Below, piece by piece: positions 23,640 through 35,181 of a stretch of DNA of 64,000 bases (position 1 is the stretch's first letter; each line of letters opens with the position of its first letter). Where the stretch lies: positions 416,501 to 480,500 of the forward strand of contig JAAOOA010000189.1 of assembly GCA_012861695.1 (NCBI GenBank), read 5' to 3'. Position numbers and translations under genes: made by a program. The notes under the pieces are model-generated. The model did not search any database. It worked only from the letters and a program-made list of their open reading frames with translations, and was not told the DNA's origin. Origin of the DNA: Trematomus loennbergii. Its lineage: Eukaryota; Chordata; Actinopteri; Perciformes; Nototheniidae.

Positions 23640-23974
23640 TTAAAGAGCAACTTGCAGGGTTTTTTTTACTACATTTATTCTTAACCTTGCCTGAAACTAC
23701 AATTAAAAAAGTTAATGCAGGATTTGATATGTTTTGCGAGACATAAGGGCAGGAATTCAGAGGGAAAGGAGCCGTTTTGAGCTCTGCTACTAAAAACTGC
23801 TTTTTTTTAACGTCATACGTCAAACGCGTCATATTACGTCACATGGGGGAGCAACTTTCTCGGACTCCTTCTCTGCCCAATCCGCGGTAGTAGTTTGTAG
23901 TTGGTTTGAGCGGTTGTGATTTAGTGAGCTGGTTTTTTTCGGTAATTTTACATTGCATTTCACCATTTGTAATC

Positions 23975-24211
23975 ATGGTGAGCTATTGTGTTTGTGCAGG
24001 TTGCACAAACTCCAGCCTGTCAGGGCATCGAGTCCACAGTTTCCCTAACAGGAAAAGGACCGGAGCTAGCTTTGTTCCTGGGTGCGTTGTGCGAGGTGTA
24101 TCCACCTCCCTGCAGCACATACTCTCCACAGCTGAAGCCTATCAAACAAAACGCTTATCAGGAAACCGTATTACCTCTCTCTCCCCCAGGGTAGAGATGG
24201 GCGAGTCCTGA
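23975..24211 (+). pseudogene. THAP-domain N-terminal fragment, copy 2
   Basis: Same start and first 36 residues as 6676-6834 (MVSYCVCAGCTNSS ... SFPNRKR). It then stays open through VVRGVSTSLQHILSTAEAYQ and reads into the left end of the hAT at 24192, where it stops (VEMGES). The THAP C-x4-C and SFP elements are present; the distal Cys-His pair and the AVPTIF-type end of the domain are not. At 24184-24211 the C-terminus is therefore encoded by inserted hAT sequence, a chimeric end with no likely function. THAP proteins bind DNA; this fragment probably cannot fold. Confidence 0.5.
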
Positions 24212-25237
24212 TTCATCCGGATCATTAACCCGGATCCTAGAAATGAGCTGGTCGTGACGAGTCTCCCCTCTCCATTAACCCGAGTCCTTGAGTCCCACAC
24301 TTGGTGTGACGTACAAATTAAAACTATAAATTGCGTCACTCGCTACTCTCTTTATAACATGTAAAATCACATTACAACGTACCCCAGTCCATCTGCCTAG
24401 CCTTTAGCAAGTAGGATAGCTGCCTGCCCGTTTGGCTCAGGGGAGGGGGATCAGTGAAACTTCCTGCAGACTCGTGGGGACTCAGAGGAGCCGACGGCTC
24501 CTAACCGTAATAGTATAGCAGATCCAGAGATCCATACTCGTCATGTGCACGAGCATAGCCCCTCCTCCAGCACCCGGCTCCACGCTATATTATGCACGAG
24601 TCAACAGCAGACTCGCAGATTCGCAAATCCTGACTCACTGTGCAACACACAGCAGAGCAGACTCGTGCGGACTCGGAGCCGTAACCATATAGCAGCAGAT
24701 CCAGAGATCCAGCAGACTCGTCCTCATGCACGAGTCAACAGCAGACTCAGATTTGCCAAATCGCAAAATAACCCTTTTTTTTGTGATCAACATTTTTTAT
24801 TAAAGCAAAATACACTGTGTAGCGGAGGTTAATAAAACGTCAGTTTAATAGATAGATAGATAGATAGTACTTTATTGATCCCAAATTGGGAAATTGTTGT
24901 TACAGCAGCATAAAAGGCATTTTACAATAAAACAAAACGACAAAATATACAAGAATAGAAAGAAAAATAAAATAAAATATAAAATATACATGTCGAAATA
25001 GAAAATATACATGCAGATATTATATATATATAAACAAATATATATATATATATTCAAAATATATGGAATAATAATATGCTCGTGAAATGCAACAACTTTT
25101 CAGTTTCACCGATAGGATTTCTACGGTCTTGGTGATGCTGACTCATATGACTCAAATGACTCGTATGATCCGGATCTCTTCAATGACTGACTCAGAAGAC
25201 CCTGAGTCCGTAAAAGGATCCGGATTTGCCATCTCTA
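24192..25237. mobile_element. hAT MITE, 1046 bp, exact 8-bp TSD
   Basis: Ends TAGAGATGGGCGAG and, inverted, TAGAGATGGCAAATCC, flanked by CCCCAGGG at 24184-24191 and 25238-25245. The empty site (CTCCCCCAGGGGCGG) is in the first copy near 6880. Internal direct repeats of CATGCACGAGTCAACAGCAG and many CGAGTC/ATCCGGAT motifs are subterminal. No transposase. Confidence 0.93.
24850..25075 (-). repeat. Retroposon 3' end with (TCTA)n tail inside the hAT
   Basis: A GATA-repeat run followed by TACTTTATTGATCCC on the plus strand is a LINE/SINE 3' end on the minus strand, followed by AT-rich sequence to about 25075. It is nested inside the hAT, so it may have been captured by the hAT or inserted later. 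Family not assigned. Confidence 0.5.
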
Positions 25238-25923
25238 CCCCAGGGAAGGATCTACGGGGGGCAAGGGGGGGCAGTTGCACTGTAGAGCCTTGCCCCCCCA
25301 GCTGCCCCCTAACTTTTGTGTCCCTAAAACTGTACTTGTAGAAACAAACCTACACTATGTCCACAAGATTTTCAAGCAACGAAACAAGCAGTCGGCCAAC
25401 ATTAATTAAAAGTGAATCATTTTAAATATCATTTTAGGCCCGTTAAAAACGTAGCTACGGCCCTGCATTAAACTGCGGAGCGGCGTTCACAGACCGCGGC
25501 TCACACCGCTGCAGAGAGACCGAGCTGTCCCCGCATCTGAAGGTGGATCAGATTCCCCTTGGAGCGTTTCCCCTTCGACTAGTTTTGCTTTTAAAAGACC
25601 AGAGCTTGAAACAAAATATTAATAAAACGCTGCTGTTTGAATCGATAGCGTTAAACAGACGGTCGCTGTTTGGGACGTTACGTTACAAAATACTACACAG
25701 ACAGCGCTACCTGGGAGATCGATCACTTTTATTTGCTAAACTATGCGGTACTATTAAATCCACGTAAATTACACATCACAGCCATGAGGCCAGATCAATT
25801 AAACCAGGATGCATCCTTTACCGTCAACCTGGGTCTAAACACAGCTGCCTGTGTGCGTTTGATAAATACTTTCTGATTTCATATTTATTATATATGCTAC
25901 TTATTAGCTACATGGCCCTAACG

Positions 25924-26844
25924 CAGGGCGTTGGCCAACTTGAGGCCCCACGCAAAGTTATATGATGAGTAGGGTTGGGAACCGAAACTCGGTTCCAGAT
26001 GAGAACCGATAAGAAAATGCCGGGTACCGGGTACCCATAAAATACACAATTTCGGTTCTGCTTAATGGTTCCTAAACGCGGTAGACCCTGTGTTCCACCG
26101 GGTCCGTCTGCGCCGCGGTGACCCGGTGGAATACAGGGTAAGGGCGGACTGGCCATCTGTGTGTTCTGGAGAATCACAGAACGGCCGGTCGTCAGCGGGC
26201 CGTTGACGGCCGGCTCGGTACGCTGACGGCCGGCACCGCCCTTCATTTTTTAAACGGCATCATGTAAGTTGCGCTGACAGGCGACAGAGGTCCACAGACG
26301 GTCCCGTAGACAGTTCACGAGCTCAGTCACTTCATAACACCAAAGATGGATGGCGGTAAACGCTCTAAAGTGAGGCTAAACACTAATACAGAAAAAGACA
26401 AGGCACAGTGTAATGCCTGTTAATAGCTTGCCACAGGCATAGCTCAGTTCACATAAAGCACAGCTAGTGTGCAATACATTTGTATTGCATGTATATCTTT
26501 TATTTGTAAAAATGTCAGTTAAAGCTTAAAAGAATAAAGGTATTTTTGTTATCTAAACGTTTGACCTCTTTCTTTTACAATTTTGGAATCGAAACGGGGA
26601 AGCGATAAGAACCGGAATCAATAAGAACCGGAATCGATAAGAACCGGAATCTGAATCGATAGATTTCAAACGATACCCATCCCTAATGATGAGGCCCTCT
26701 ATTTAGCGAGCGTCAACGGGGGGAGGGCACACTAATTGCGCCGCATAAGCGCATACGTGCGCATTTACATTTTGATGAGGCTCCCTCCGCCAGGTGAGGC
26801 CCCACACAGTCTGCGTGATCGGCCTGTAGGGAGGGGCGGCCCTG
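25924..26844. mobile_element. Outer hAT MITE with exact 8-bp TSD
   Basis: Ends CAGGGCGTTGGCC and, inverted, CAGGGCCGCCCCTCCC, flanked by CCCTAACG at 25916-25923 and 26845-26852. Subtracting the inner insertion leaves about 197 bp, a small non-autonomous element. Confidence 0.92.
25970..26685. mobile_element. Inner hAT inside the outer hAT
   Basis: Ends TAGGGTTGGGAACCG and, inverted, TAGGGATGGGTATCG, flanked by ATGATGAG at 25962-25969 and 26686-26693. Ends with repeats of GGAATCGATAAGAACC (about three here, eight at 51645-51772). No transposase frame. Confidence 0.93.
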
Positions 26845-26852
26845 CCCTAACG

Positions 26853-27015
26853 TGTAAACTTATACACACATTTGTACCAGTGCTTTTCACAAGTAGACTC
26901 TTGCAGGCCAGAGAGCTGGAGTGAGTCAAACAACAAACAACAACAACAACACAACAACAACACAAAAGACATATCTGAAGTGATCAGGAGAACAGAAAGA
27001 GGAAAGGAAAAGAGA
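26853..27015 (+). other. Start of GA-rich exon-like block
   Basis: Contains an AACAACAACAAC repeat and leads into the minisatellite. An exon-like end with donor follows at 27291 (ACATG followed by GTATGTTC). Shared with 51980-52150. Confidence 0.3.
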
Positions 27016-27180
27016 GATGAAGAGACCAGGAGGAGAGGGAGGAAGAGAGGAGATGAAGAGACCAGGAGGGTCAGAGCAGGAGGAAGAGGAGGAGATGAAG
27101 AGACCAGGAGGGTCAGAGCAGGAGGAAGAGGAGGAGATGAAGAGACCAGGAGGGTCAGAGCAGGAGGAAGAGGAGGAGAT
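27016..27180. repeat. 42-bp GA-rich minisatellite
   Basis: Three full units at 27052-27177 (unit begins GATGAAGAGACCAGGAGGGT), preceded by a 36-bp variant unit from 27016. All three plus-strand frames are open over the array because 42 is divisible by three; the frames give either EEEEEMKRPGGSEQ or RRVRAGGRGGDEET repeats. In the third paralog two MITEs lie inside this array. Whether it is coding or 5' UTR of the NLR-like gene is undecided. Confidence 0.9.
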
Positions 27181-27432
27181 GAAGACATTAGTGAAGAAGA
27201 ATAAATGTATGTGAGGAATAAAGCTGAAGTGTCAGAAAGAGGGCCAGAGGCAGGGATCAGGAGGCAGAGGAGACTCCAGCTGGACCACATGGTATGTTCT
27301 TATTCTCCTCACATATTCCTTTACAGCAGCACAATCTAGCAGCTCTTAGTATTGACACATATGTATTGAAATTATTGCTGAACAGGTCACCTTTAACTCT
27401 CTGAAGAGATGGGTGATGTAATTTGTGTACAA

Positions 27433-28397
27433 CCTGTTAAGCCCCAAGCCTGTTTTTCAGGTCTCAGGCTCGAAAATGACATTCCCAGAACAAATGACCA
27501 TATCTTCCCTTCTAAAAGGGGAAAATTAATAATCTTTTTTCTCAAAGTAATGATACACCTGTGAGTTGGATGTAGAAAAGTCAGAATCAATATAGATGTT
27601 TTTTTATTTTAAAGAAAATTCAGATTGAACATAGTAAAAAACTGTAAATTCTTACCTCCGCCTAACAAAAATCATTACTTATAGTGAAAACCACCCTTGA
27701 ATGATGGGTTAGTAGCCTAAAAGCTTTAGGAATCAAATTATAACATATAATAAGTACCCTGTATCAGATTGAGGCAAAACAAGTGAAAATTGACCTTTTT
27801 AGAGATATTTAGGGAAAAAAATTCCAGGCGGAATAAGCTTTGGGCACATTTGGGCACATCTGGTTCATCAGTACCATTTGACCTTTTTCAGGTACCAGAC
27901 TGTAAAAATCATTTTATAACATTGAATCATCACTATAGTTATTCATTCCATAAAAAAAAAAGAAATTATTGTAAAATTTAACCTGCTAATTATTGTCATG
28001 GATTTGAAAACTGATGTTGTTTATTTGCTATGTTCTGGCTGCTAGCTCAGTGAGTTCTGGCCGTGCAGTGATGAGACCTATGCCAATGGAATCTGTGGAA
28101 TCTCAGCTTTCAGATGATGTGTTGTTTGTGCAGAAAGTAATAATTATAAATGATAATTTTTGTGAGTTATGAGCAGAAATAGCATTAGTCCGTATTTGCT
28201 AAGGGCTCATTGAAAGGCTTCTTGTGGGAATTATTATTATATATTTTTTTTTTTTTCCTATAGTCAGTTAGCTGAGTTTCTTCCCGTCAGCTGGTGTGGA
28301 ACATTCATAGTTTCATAAATGACACTTCAGAGATCACACTGGTGCTAGCAGATGTAGCATTTTCGGACCCTTCGGCGGGTCCTTGGGGTTTAACAGG
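27433..28397. mobile_element. TTAA element with CCTGTTAAGCC ends
   Basis: Starts CCTGTTAAGCCCCAAGCC and ends GGGGTTTAACAGG, followed by TTAA at 28398-28401. The empty site GTGTACTTAAGTATAAC in the third paralog (near 54915) shows one TTAA; here the left flank reads GTAC-AA, so two bases of the left target copy are missing. Internal sequence is related to the 4613-5740 family (GGAATCTGTGGAATCTCAG). No transposase. Confidence 0.8.
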
Positions 28398-28401
28398 TTA
28401 A

Positions 28402-30300
28402 GTATAACTAAGTACTTTTACTGTACTTACAGTAAACAGAGTTCGAGGGTATCACGAGTATTTTCTGCTGTTTTATACGATATGTTAGTTTGTTTGTCTA
28501 AGTGAACACCTTGTTTCTCTTGTGCATTAAAAACACTTGTGTTAGGGCATGATTTAACAATAAATAGGTTTATATATATATACAAAATACCACGTACTGT
28601 CCGCCCCCCCTTTGCCACCCCATGTCAAATGTTCTAGAACCGCCACTGTTTAGCAGCCAGGTATATATTGCACAGTTTTTAACGGCATATATATATATAC
28701 AGGGTTGGGTGAAGTGTTTTGCCCAAAATACCAAAATGCCTCATCTGCACTTTTCCCCCTACAAATGAATTTTAATCAATACTTTTAGATGTAAATGGTT
28801 TATTGTATCATTACTATGGGTCTCTGAAACAATCAGACTTTTACACACTGTTATCATACTTTTAGCAGACTTTTAGCAGACTTTTAGCAGACTTTTAGCA
28901 CTCTTTTCCCCGCTGAAACGACTTTAAATCATCAGTGTCACTATTGTGGGGATGTAGGAATGTACCTGTGCCTGGTGTGGAGCCTCCCCGCACTTTAAAT
29001 CAATTGATTTGCTTTTATTGATCGTATTTTCTACTGTGAATGCACTGTGCTCATGTTGGGTGATGCGCTCCCTGGAGCCCTCCTGTGGAGAAACTTGGAA
29101 CTTCACTTAAATCACTTGGTGCTTTTTAAGCCATTTAAAATAGTTTTCTCACTTTTAAAATACTTTCTGCCCTAGAAATTATTTTTAATCAGTATTACCA
29201 TTATTTAGGGGCTGCATGAACACGTATTTGAGCATCCCTGCACACTTTCCCTCTATTTAAAACACTTTTCAGTGAGGTGCTGCAGCCTGCTTCTCTCCTG
29301 TTTCTCTGCCCCTATTGAAAACACTTTTCCTCCTTCCAACTTGCTAGAGGTGAAATCTCTATTTCAGCCCTGATTTTGGCACATCTTGTAAATTAGTTAA
29401 ATGTAGCTTTGTGTTTTTATTTAAAGGTAGGGTAGGTAAGTTTGAGAAACCGGCTCGAGATACACTTTTGTTATATTCCATGGAATGCTCTTAACATCCC
29501 GATAGCAATGAATATCTTAAGTGCTTTGACAAAAAATCCATTAAAAAATATCATCTGTGGAAGCCGTAGTACTGTAAAAAGCACGACCAATCTTAGCCGG
29601 CAAGCTAAAATATGGATGGCCTACCTGCCTGTCAGCCTTCCATCTGTGCACAAACTTATCTCGTGCCCTCATTGGTCATGTGCGCGTTCGTGTGTGTTGG
29701 AGGAGGGCTCTGTAAGGAAGTGGCAGATTTTCTCCGGTTGTGTATTTTAAATTCTAGCGCACTCGAGCTGGTTTCTCAAACTTACCTACCCTACCTTTAA
29801 GTCGCTGTTCATTGTTTTCTATTTAAAGCAGATTTAATGATATCCTATGGACGCTGATGTGTGGATGTTGTGTCGTCTTTTGATAACTTTGTTGAGCTTG
29901 TTTTTAGCTGCATGTCTTTTTCTATATTACTGAACATAGTGTGTGCTGGTTCAGCTGGTGAGGCTGGTTATGAAACAGAGGGAGGAGGTGCAGACAGGTG
30001 AGGGAAGGTGAAAGTATGAAGTCAGACTGCCAGACGCCATTTTACAGCTCGACACGAGGAGGAGAACAACAGGGTGAGTGTTAACACCAGGATCTGCTTT
30101 CTAACACATTCATTATTTACTCTGTTTTACTGGATGTCAGAAAATAACTTCTTGGTTAAAAATCTGCGTCCTAGAGTCCATTGAGACTTCTGCAAGTGTT
30201 GTACACTTTTATTATTTCATGTTTTCTGATTCGTCAGAGTTACATAACATGTGACAGCCCAGCGCAGACAAAATGGAGGCGGCCTGAAGTGTGACTGATT
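28402..30300. repeat. Segment shared with 54915-56460 and the alpha units
   Basis: Contains a hAT-type terminus near 28647 (CAGTGGCGGTTCTAG on the minus strand), ACTTTTAGCAG tandem repeats at about 28858-28905, the CACTTTTAAAA-rich block, an insertion-like stretch 29425-29800 shared with 8227-8436, and the candidate first exon ending near 30071. No intact gene seen. Confidence 0.6.
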
Positions 30301-30301
30301 T

Positions 30302-30586
<285 letters not shown>

Positions 30587-30957
30587 GTAAGAGTTTCTCC
30601 TGTAAACTGACCTGAAGAGGATTCAGTTTGTTGGTATCTGATAATCTAAACTGTTTAATGAAACCCAGTAGAGTACATTAACAAAGTGTAATTGATCTCT
30701 TGCTTCTTGTCATCATCAGAGATAGTAAATAATCTACTAGTGAAATAATCCTCACACTCTACATGTTGGACTTTGTGTTAAATTAAGCAAATAAAACTCA
30801 AATATGTAAAACGTTTCACACTCAAATGAATTTTAACAACAGAAACCCACAATCACGACTCAACAACTCTAAACATCTTTAATAAGGTGAACAGTCATAG
30901 ATCAAAAGCTGCTCTTTAAATAAACTAATGATGTTTAAACATGTGTTGTTTCCACAG

Positions 30958-31062
30958 ACAGAGAGCAGAGTCTACGGTCTCCATGTGGTCTCTGAAGAGT
31001 GACCGGTCTAAAGAGTGGCTTCCTCTAAACTTCAGTGATGAACCTGGACCCTCAGACACAAA
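30958..31062 (+). CDS. NLR-like N-terminal exon, copy 2
   Basis: Identical in length, splice sites (TTTCCACAG / GTAAGAG) and encoded peptide (LKSDRSKEWLPLNFSDEPG) to 19913-20017. Both splice sites and the 105-nt, phase 2-2 structure are intact in all three paralogs, which may mean recent duplication rather than selection. The intron after it is occupied by the LINE at 31085-35865; beyond the LINE the intron resumes with GACCTGAAGAGGATCCAG. No downstream NACHT exon follows within 10 kb; instead hAT, DIRS and an odorant receptor on the other strand. Confidence 0.5.
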
Positions 31063-32049
31063 GTAAGAGTCTCTCCTGTAAACTTTTTATTTTTTATTTA
31101 ACCTTTATTTAACCAGATAAAAACATTGAGATAAAATCTCATTTTCAATGCTGACCTGGCCAAGAAGGCAGCAACGTTACACATAACACAAACATATAAA
31201 ATACAGAGAACATAACTAAGAAAACAAAAGAAAAAAAAGCAGTCACTACATTGTGCACATTAGGACAGTAAAAAAAGTACACTACTTGTTACTGCAAGAG
31301 CAGCTGGTGGTGAGGACTTCAGACAACTTCAATTTAAAACATGATATAGAGACAAGTGCCCTCAGTTTGAGGCGTGATTGAAGGTCATTCCAAGACCAAG
31401 GACCATAATAAGAAAGACTCCTTTTTCCAGCCTCAGTCCGCACAGCAGGAACCTGGAACCGTATCCAGGCACTGGATCTGAGGTTGTAAGAGTCGCAAAC
31501 TGGGGCAAATCTGACACATATGTAGAGTGGAAGCTTACCTAAAATGGCTTTATACATTAATAAAAACCAGTGCTGCATCCTACGCATAGTAAGTGAGGAC
31601 CATCCAGTTAGGCTATACAGTGTGCAATGATGAGTCCTATAGGGTGCATTTGATATAACGCAGTGCAGCATGGTAAAGTGGGTCAAGTTTGGCCAAAACA
31701 GTGGGACAGGCAAATCTATAAATGGTATCACCGTAGTCCAGCTGGGACAGGAATAAGCCAGAGACCAACCTTTTACGGGATGAAATTGAAAAACAACATT
31801 TAAGTTACTGTAATAATATTACTTTTGTCGGTAACGGAGTAGTGTAACGCGTTACTTTTATAATTCAGTAATCACACTACAGTTACTAACATTGCCCCGA
31901 CACGCGTTACTTCGTTACTTTTATAAAATCAGTCATAATCACACTGACAGACAAGAGGGGTTTCCGCCGCAGGTTTCTATGTACGTAATCTGCGCGACCA
32001 CATCTCCACGTGCAGTGCTGCATAAACATGGCAGAGTCAGCGATAACTT

Positions 32050-32283
32050 ATGAGGTATGCCCATTATTTTGAGTTCGTCCGAAGAATAGACAGGAATGTG
32101 GTGAGGTGCAAACTGTGTCCAGGCCAGAAGCTGTTATCCACTGCTGTAAACACCACGTCAAACCTCAACAAACACCTGCAAAGAACACATGCTAAGGTGA
32201 AGCTAATAGCTAAGGACCCCCGAACCCAGAGTGAGGATGTTGTGAGTGCGCCGCCGCCGAAGCAGAGATGGACAGGCTTGTAG
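32050..32283 (+). pseudogene. hAT BED-finger fragment, copy 2
   Basis: VVRCKLCPGQK and LNKHLQRTH give the BED zinc finger as in 12112-12498, with the frame lost after SAPPPKQR where a deletion has removed the linker. Too short to be a transposase. Confidence 0.7.
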
Positions 32284-32504
32284 CATCCTTCATAGTAGAG
32301 GTAATGTTGCCCATTTGCACAGTGGAATCACCATCGCATCGTTCAGAGATACTGCGCAAAATACAGATAGCAGGAGACAGAGGACAGCCATAGTCAGAGC
32401 TATCTGGATCAGTCTTATGCGACAATGGAAACTGAACTAAAGAGAACATTTGAAACTTTAGCAGTCTGCGTGATCTGCCTGTAGGGAGGGGCGGGCCGGC
32501 CCTG

Positions 32505-32576
32505 CGAGTAAAGTAACGAGTAAAGTAACGAGTAAAGTAACGAGTAAAGTAACGAGTAAAGTAACGAGTAAAGTAA
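32505..32576. repeat. 12-bp tandem repeat, six units
   Basis: CGAGTAAAGTAA repeated six times inside the hAT. The sister hAT at 11891 has about three units, inverted, near 12000-12043. Length varies between copies. Confidence 0.95.
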
Positions 32577-33661
32577 CGAGTTACTTTATGTAGAGAGTAA
32601 CGAAGTAGTGTAATATATTACTTTTTTTTAAAGTAATTTGTAATATGTAATATATTACTTTTTTTTAGTAACGACCCCATCTCTGCCAGAGACCAACCTT
32701 TTACGGGATGAAATTGAAAAACAACATTTAAGTCTGAAAAGGAAGCCAAGAGTGAATTTCAATTTCTTTGTTAAAACTTCAATATGGTGTTTAAAGTTCA
32801 GATTACTGTCCAACCAAAAGCCCAGATATTTGTAGGTATCAACAAACTCAACAGAAACGCCATCAAGGGTGTCAATGGAGAGGCAAGAGGAGGACGCTGA
32901 CTTGGGAGCAAAAAGCATTGCTTTGGTTTTCTTACTGTTCAATAGCAGTTTAGAATCAAGAAGCATGCTGCAGCGTGATAAATCTGATTTTAAATTGGAA
33001 ACGGCCATATCCAGAGAAGGAGCACACGAGTATACAATAGTGTCATCAGCATACATATGATAGGTAGAAAATTGCATCTGATTACAAATATTGTTTACAT
33101 ATAATAAAAAGAGCAAGGGCCCCAAAATAGAGCCCTGTGGAACTCCCTTCTCCAAGGTGACAGGGTCAGAGACAGTACTACCCAACCTGACGCATTGAGT
33201 ACGGTCGGTTAGATAACTCTGAAACCAGCAAATGGCATTGTGACCGAAACGAGACACATAACATTAGACATAATGTGGTGATCTACAGTGTCAAATGCTT
33301 TGGCTAGGTCAATAAACAATGCAACACAAACTGATTTCTTATCCAAAGCAGCCTTAATATCGTCTAAGACTTTCAGACTGGCAGTCACAGTACTGTGCTT
33401 TGATCTGAATCCAGATTGCATAGGGTTAAGGATGTTGTGTGAATTTAAAAAAAGTTTTAGCTGAGTAGAAACAAGGGACTCAAGAATCTTTGATAACACA
33501 GAAAGATTTGAGATAGGACGATAGTTATTCAACTCCGTGGGATCACCAGCTTTCAAGAGGGGCGATACCAGAGCTTGCTTCCACACAGCTGGCAGTGTGT
33601 GAGTGGACAGGGAGAGATTAAAATATCAGTTACTGGTTGTGCTATATCTGAGCTGCAATTT

Positions 33662-35178
33662 TTAAAAAGAACGGGTCAAGGCCGTCAGGCCCGGCAGACT
33701 TTTTAGGATCAATCGAGTGCAAACCCTGTAAGACTTCAGAGACCGAGAAATAAGCAAATCAAAAACAGGGGAGTTCATCTCTTGACTATGGCTGTGAGTA
33801 CGACCATTTAGAGAGTCATGACTTTGCTCATCAAAAATGTGACCAGCCTTTTTGAAGTGAGCATTAAAGGCATTAGACATACCATCTGAATCTGAAATAA
33901 AAGAATCACTGACCTTCAGTTTTTGTGGGAAACTAGAAACCTTCTTGTTCTGAAGTGATTTAATTGTTTTCCAGAACTTAGAATGGTCATTAAAACATCA
34001 GTGGTTAAGCTCAGATAGTAATCAGCTTTAGCTTTTTTAATAAGGGCAGAACATTTATTTCTGAGGACACGAAAAAGAAGCCAGTCATCACTAGTGTTAG
34101 ACTTTCTAGCTAAGGACCATTGCTTATTTCGATCATGAATGAGATCAGATAGTTCTCTAGTAAACCATGGAGTGTTCCTATTCTTAACTCTGAATTTTCT
34201 AAGGGGGGCATGTCTATTAATAATCGATAAAAAGTGATCAATAAAAAATTGGACGGCAACATCAACAGATGGAATTAACGCTGTGAAGTGCCATTTAACC
34301 TCCGCCAGATCGTGTAGGAAAGCCTGCTCAGAGAAGTGTTTGAAGCAGCGCCTGAGCACAATAAGGCCCTTGGCTTTGGGCAACTTAGTGCTCCTAACGC
34401 AAGCGATAGTGCAATGGTCACTGATATCATTAGGAAAAACACCAACAGACACAACTTATGAGCTGCATTTGTTAGAATGACATCTATAAGGGTATCGTTA
34501 TTGGGTTTGGCAGGGTTTATTCTAGTGGGACTATCAATAAGCTGAGTTAAGTTCAAAGAATCACAAACCTGCTTAAACTGTGAAGATTTATCACTTAACC
34601 AGTCCCAATTTAAATCACCCAATAAAATGATTTCAGAAGAAAACTTAGACAACAATTCAGTAAGGCTAGTAGTTGCATCCATGATGGCCGATGGAGGCCT
34701 ATAACAGCCAATAACAGTGAGAGGAGCATTTGCTATAGTTATTTGGACTGCTAGCAACTCAAATTGCCTTGGAATTGAAATTGAGTGAAGGACAGAGCAC
34801 TGTAGTTTCTCAGCAGTGTATATTGCAACACCACCAGCTCTGCCCTTACGATCCGCTCTGAATACATTATATCCATCAATGAATAACAGTGTCAGTGACA
34901 GACGGTTTTAACCAGGTTTCAGAAACTACAACAATATCAGGCTTAGCAACTAAAAACCAGGTCTTGAAAACATCTAATTTGGGCACTAGGCTTCTAGCAT
35001 TAACATGCAGAAAACCCAATCCTTGCCTACAGCTAAACTCATTCGGAGTTGGCAAATGATGCAAGGAAGCAGAGAAACACTCAGGACCAGGGTTAATGTT
35101 AACGTTACCAGAGAGTAATAGCAGTAACAATATTAACAGTCTGGAGATGATTTTTTCACATGGCTCTGGACGCGTCAC
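33662..35178 (-). pseudogene. LINE AP-endonuclease and linker, copy b
   Basis: From 35178 leftward: a leucine run and SGNVNINPGP (2A-like, at 35083-35112), then the endonuclease: FLHVNARSLVPKLD, VSETWLKPSVTD, then in other frames VIGCYRPPSA, GDLNWDWLSD, DSPTRINP, LIDVILTNA, NDISDHCTIA (the catalytic SDH). A linker follows (NTPWFTRELSDLIHDRN; NKCSALIKKAKADYY; FNAHFKKAGHIF). APE-type endonucleases nick the target DNA to prime reverse transcription. Frameshifts near 34870, 34460 and 33950 break it. The motifs are clearer in copy c. Confidence 0.88.
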
Positions 35179-35181
35179 TCC

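Larger units (their letters stand above)
21763..26690. repeat. Segment repeated from 3965-8226
   Basis: Direct copy of 3965-8226 with the fold-back element and the THAP fragment. It lacks the TTAA MITE (empty site near 23680) and adds a hAT at 24192-25237. It retains the nested hAT pair whole. Confidence 0.9.
31806..32685 (+). mobile_element. hAT inside the LINE, left end missing
   Basis: Same family as 11891-12822 but in the opposite orientation. The right end (complement of CAGAGATGGGGTCG) is intact; the left end begins at AATAATATTACTTTTGTC, so about 25 terminal bases are absent. Instead of an 8-bp duplication, a 48-bp piece of LINE (31758-31805) is repeated directly after the element (32686-32733). 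An abnormal insertion, repair product or assembly join. Confidence 0.85.
31282..33586 (-). pseudogene. LINE reverse transcriptase, copy b
   Basis: N-terminal part 33209-33586 (NNYRPISNLSVLSKILE; GFRSKHST; LFIDLAKAFDTVDHH). Palm part 32740-33257 (GVPQGSILGPLLFLLYVN, then YADDTIVYS in frame in this copy, then TYKYLGFWLDSN). The C-terminal part is 31282-31731, beyond the hAT. Lesions: a 3-4 base loss near 33257, a short deletion near 32960 in the segment after YADD (SKLLLNSKK preceded by a shortened loop), and the hAT at 31806-32685. The motif C Asp pair is intact. This is the strongest evidence that the family was recently active. Confidence 0.88.

Noticed and set aside
24872..25057. Tyr/Ile-rich frame (MNIYIYIC...)
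   Set aside because: Translation of AT-rich retroposon sequence.
26847..27290. 147-residue minus-strand Ser/Pro/Leu-rich frame
   Set aside because: Complement of the 42-bp minisatellite; the repeat length keeps all frames open.
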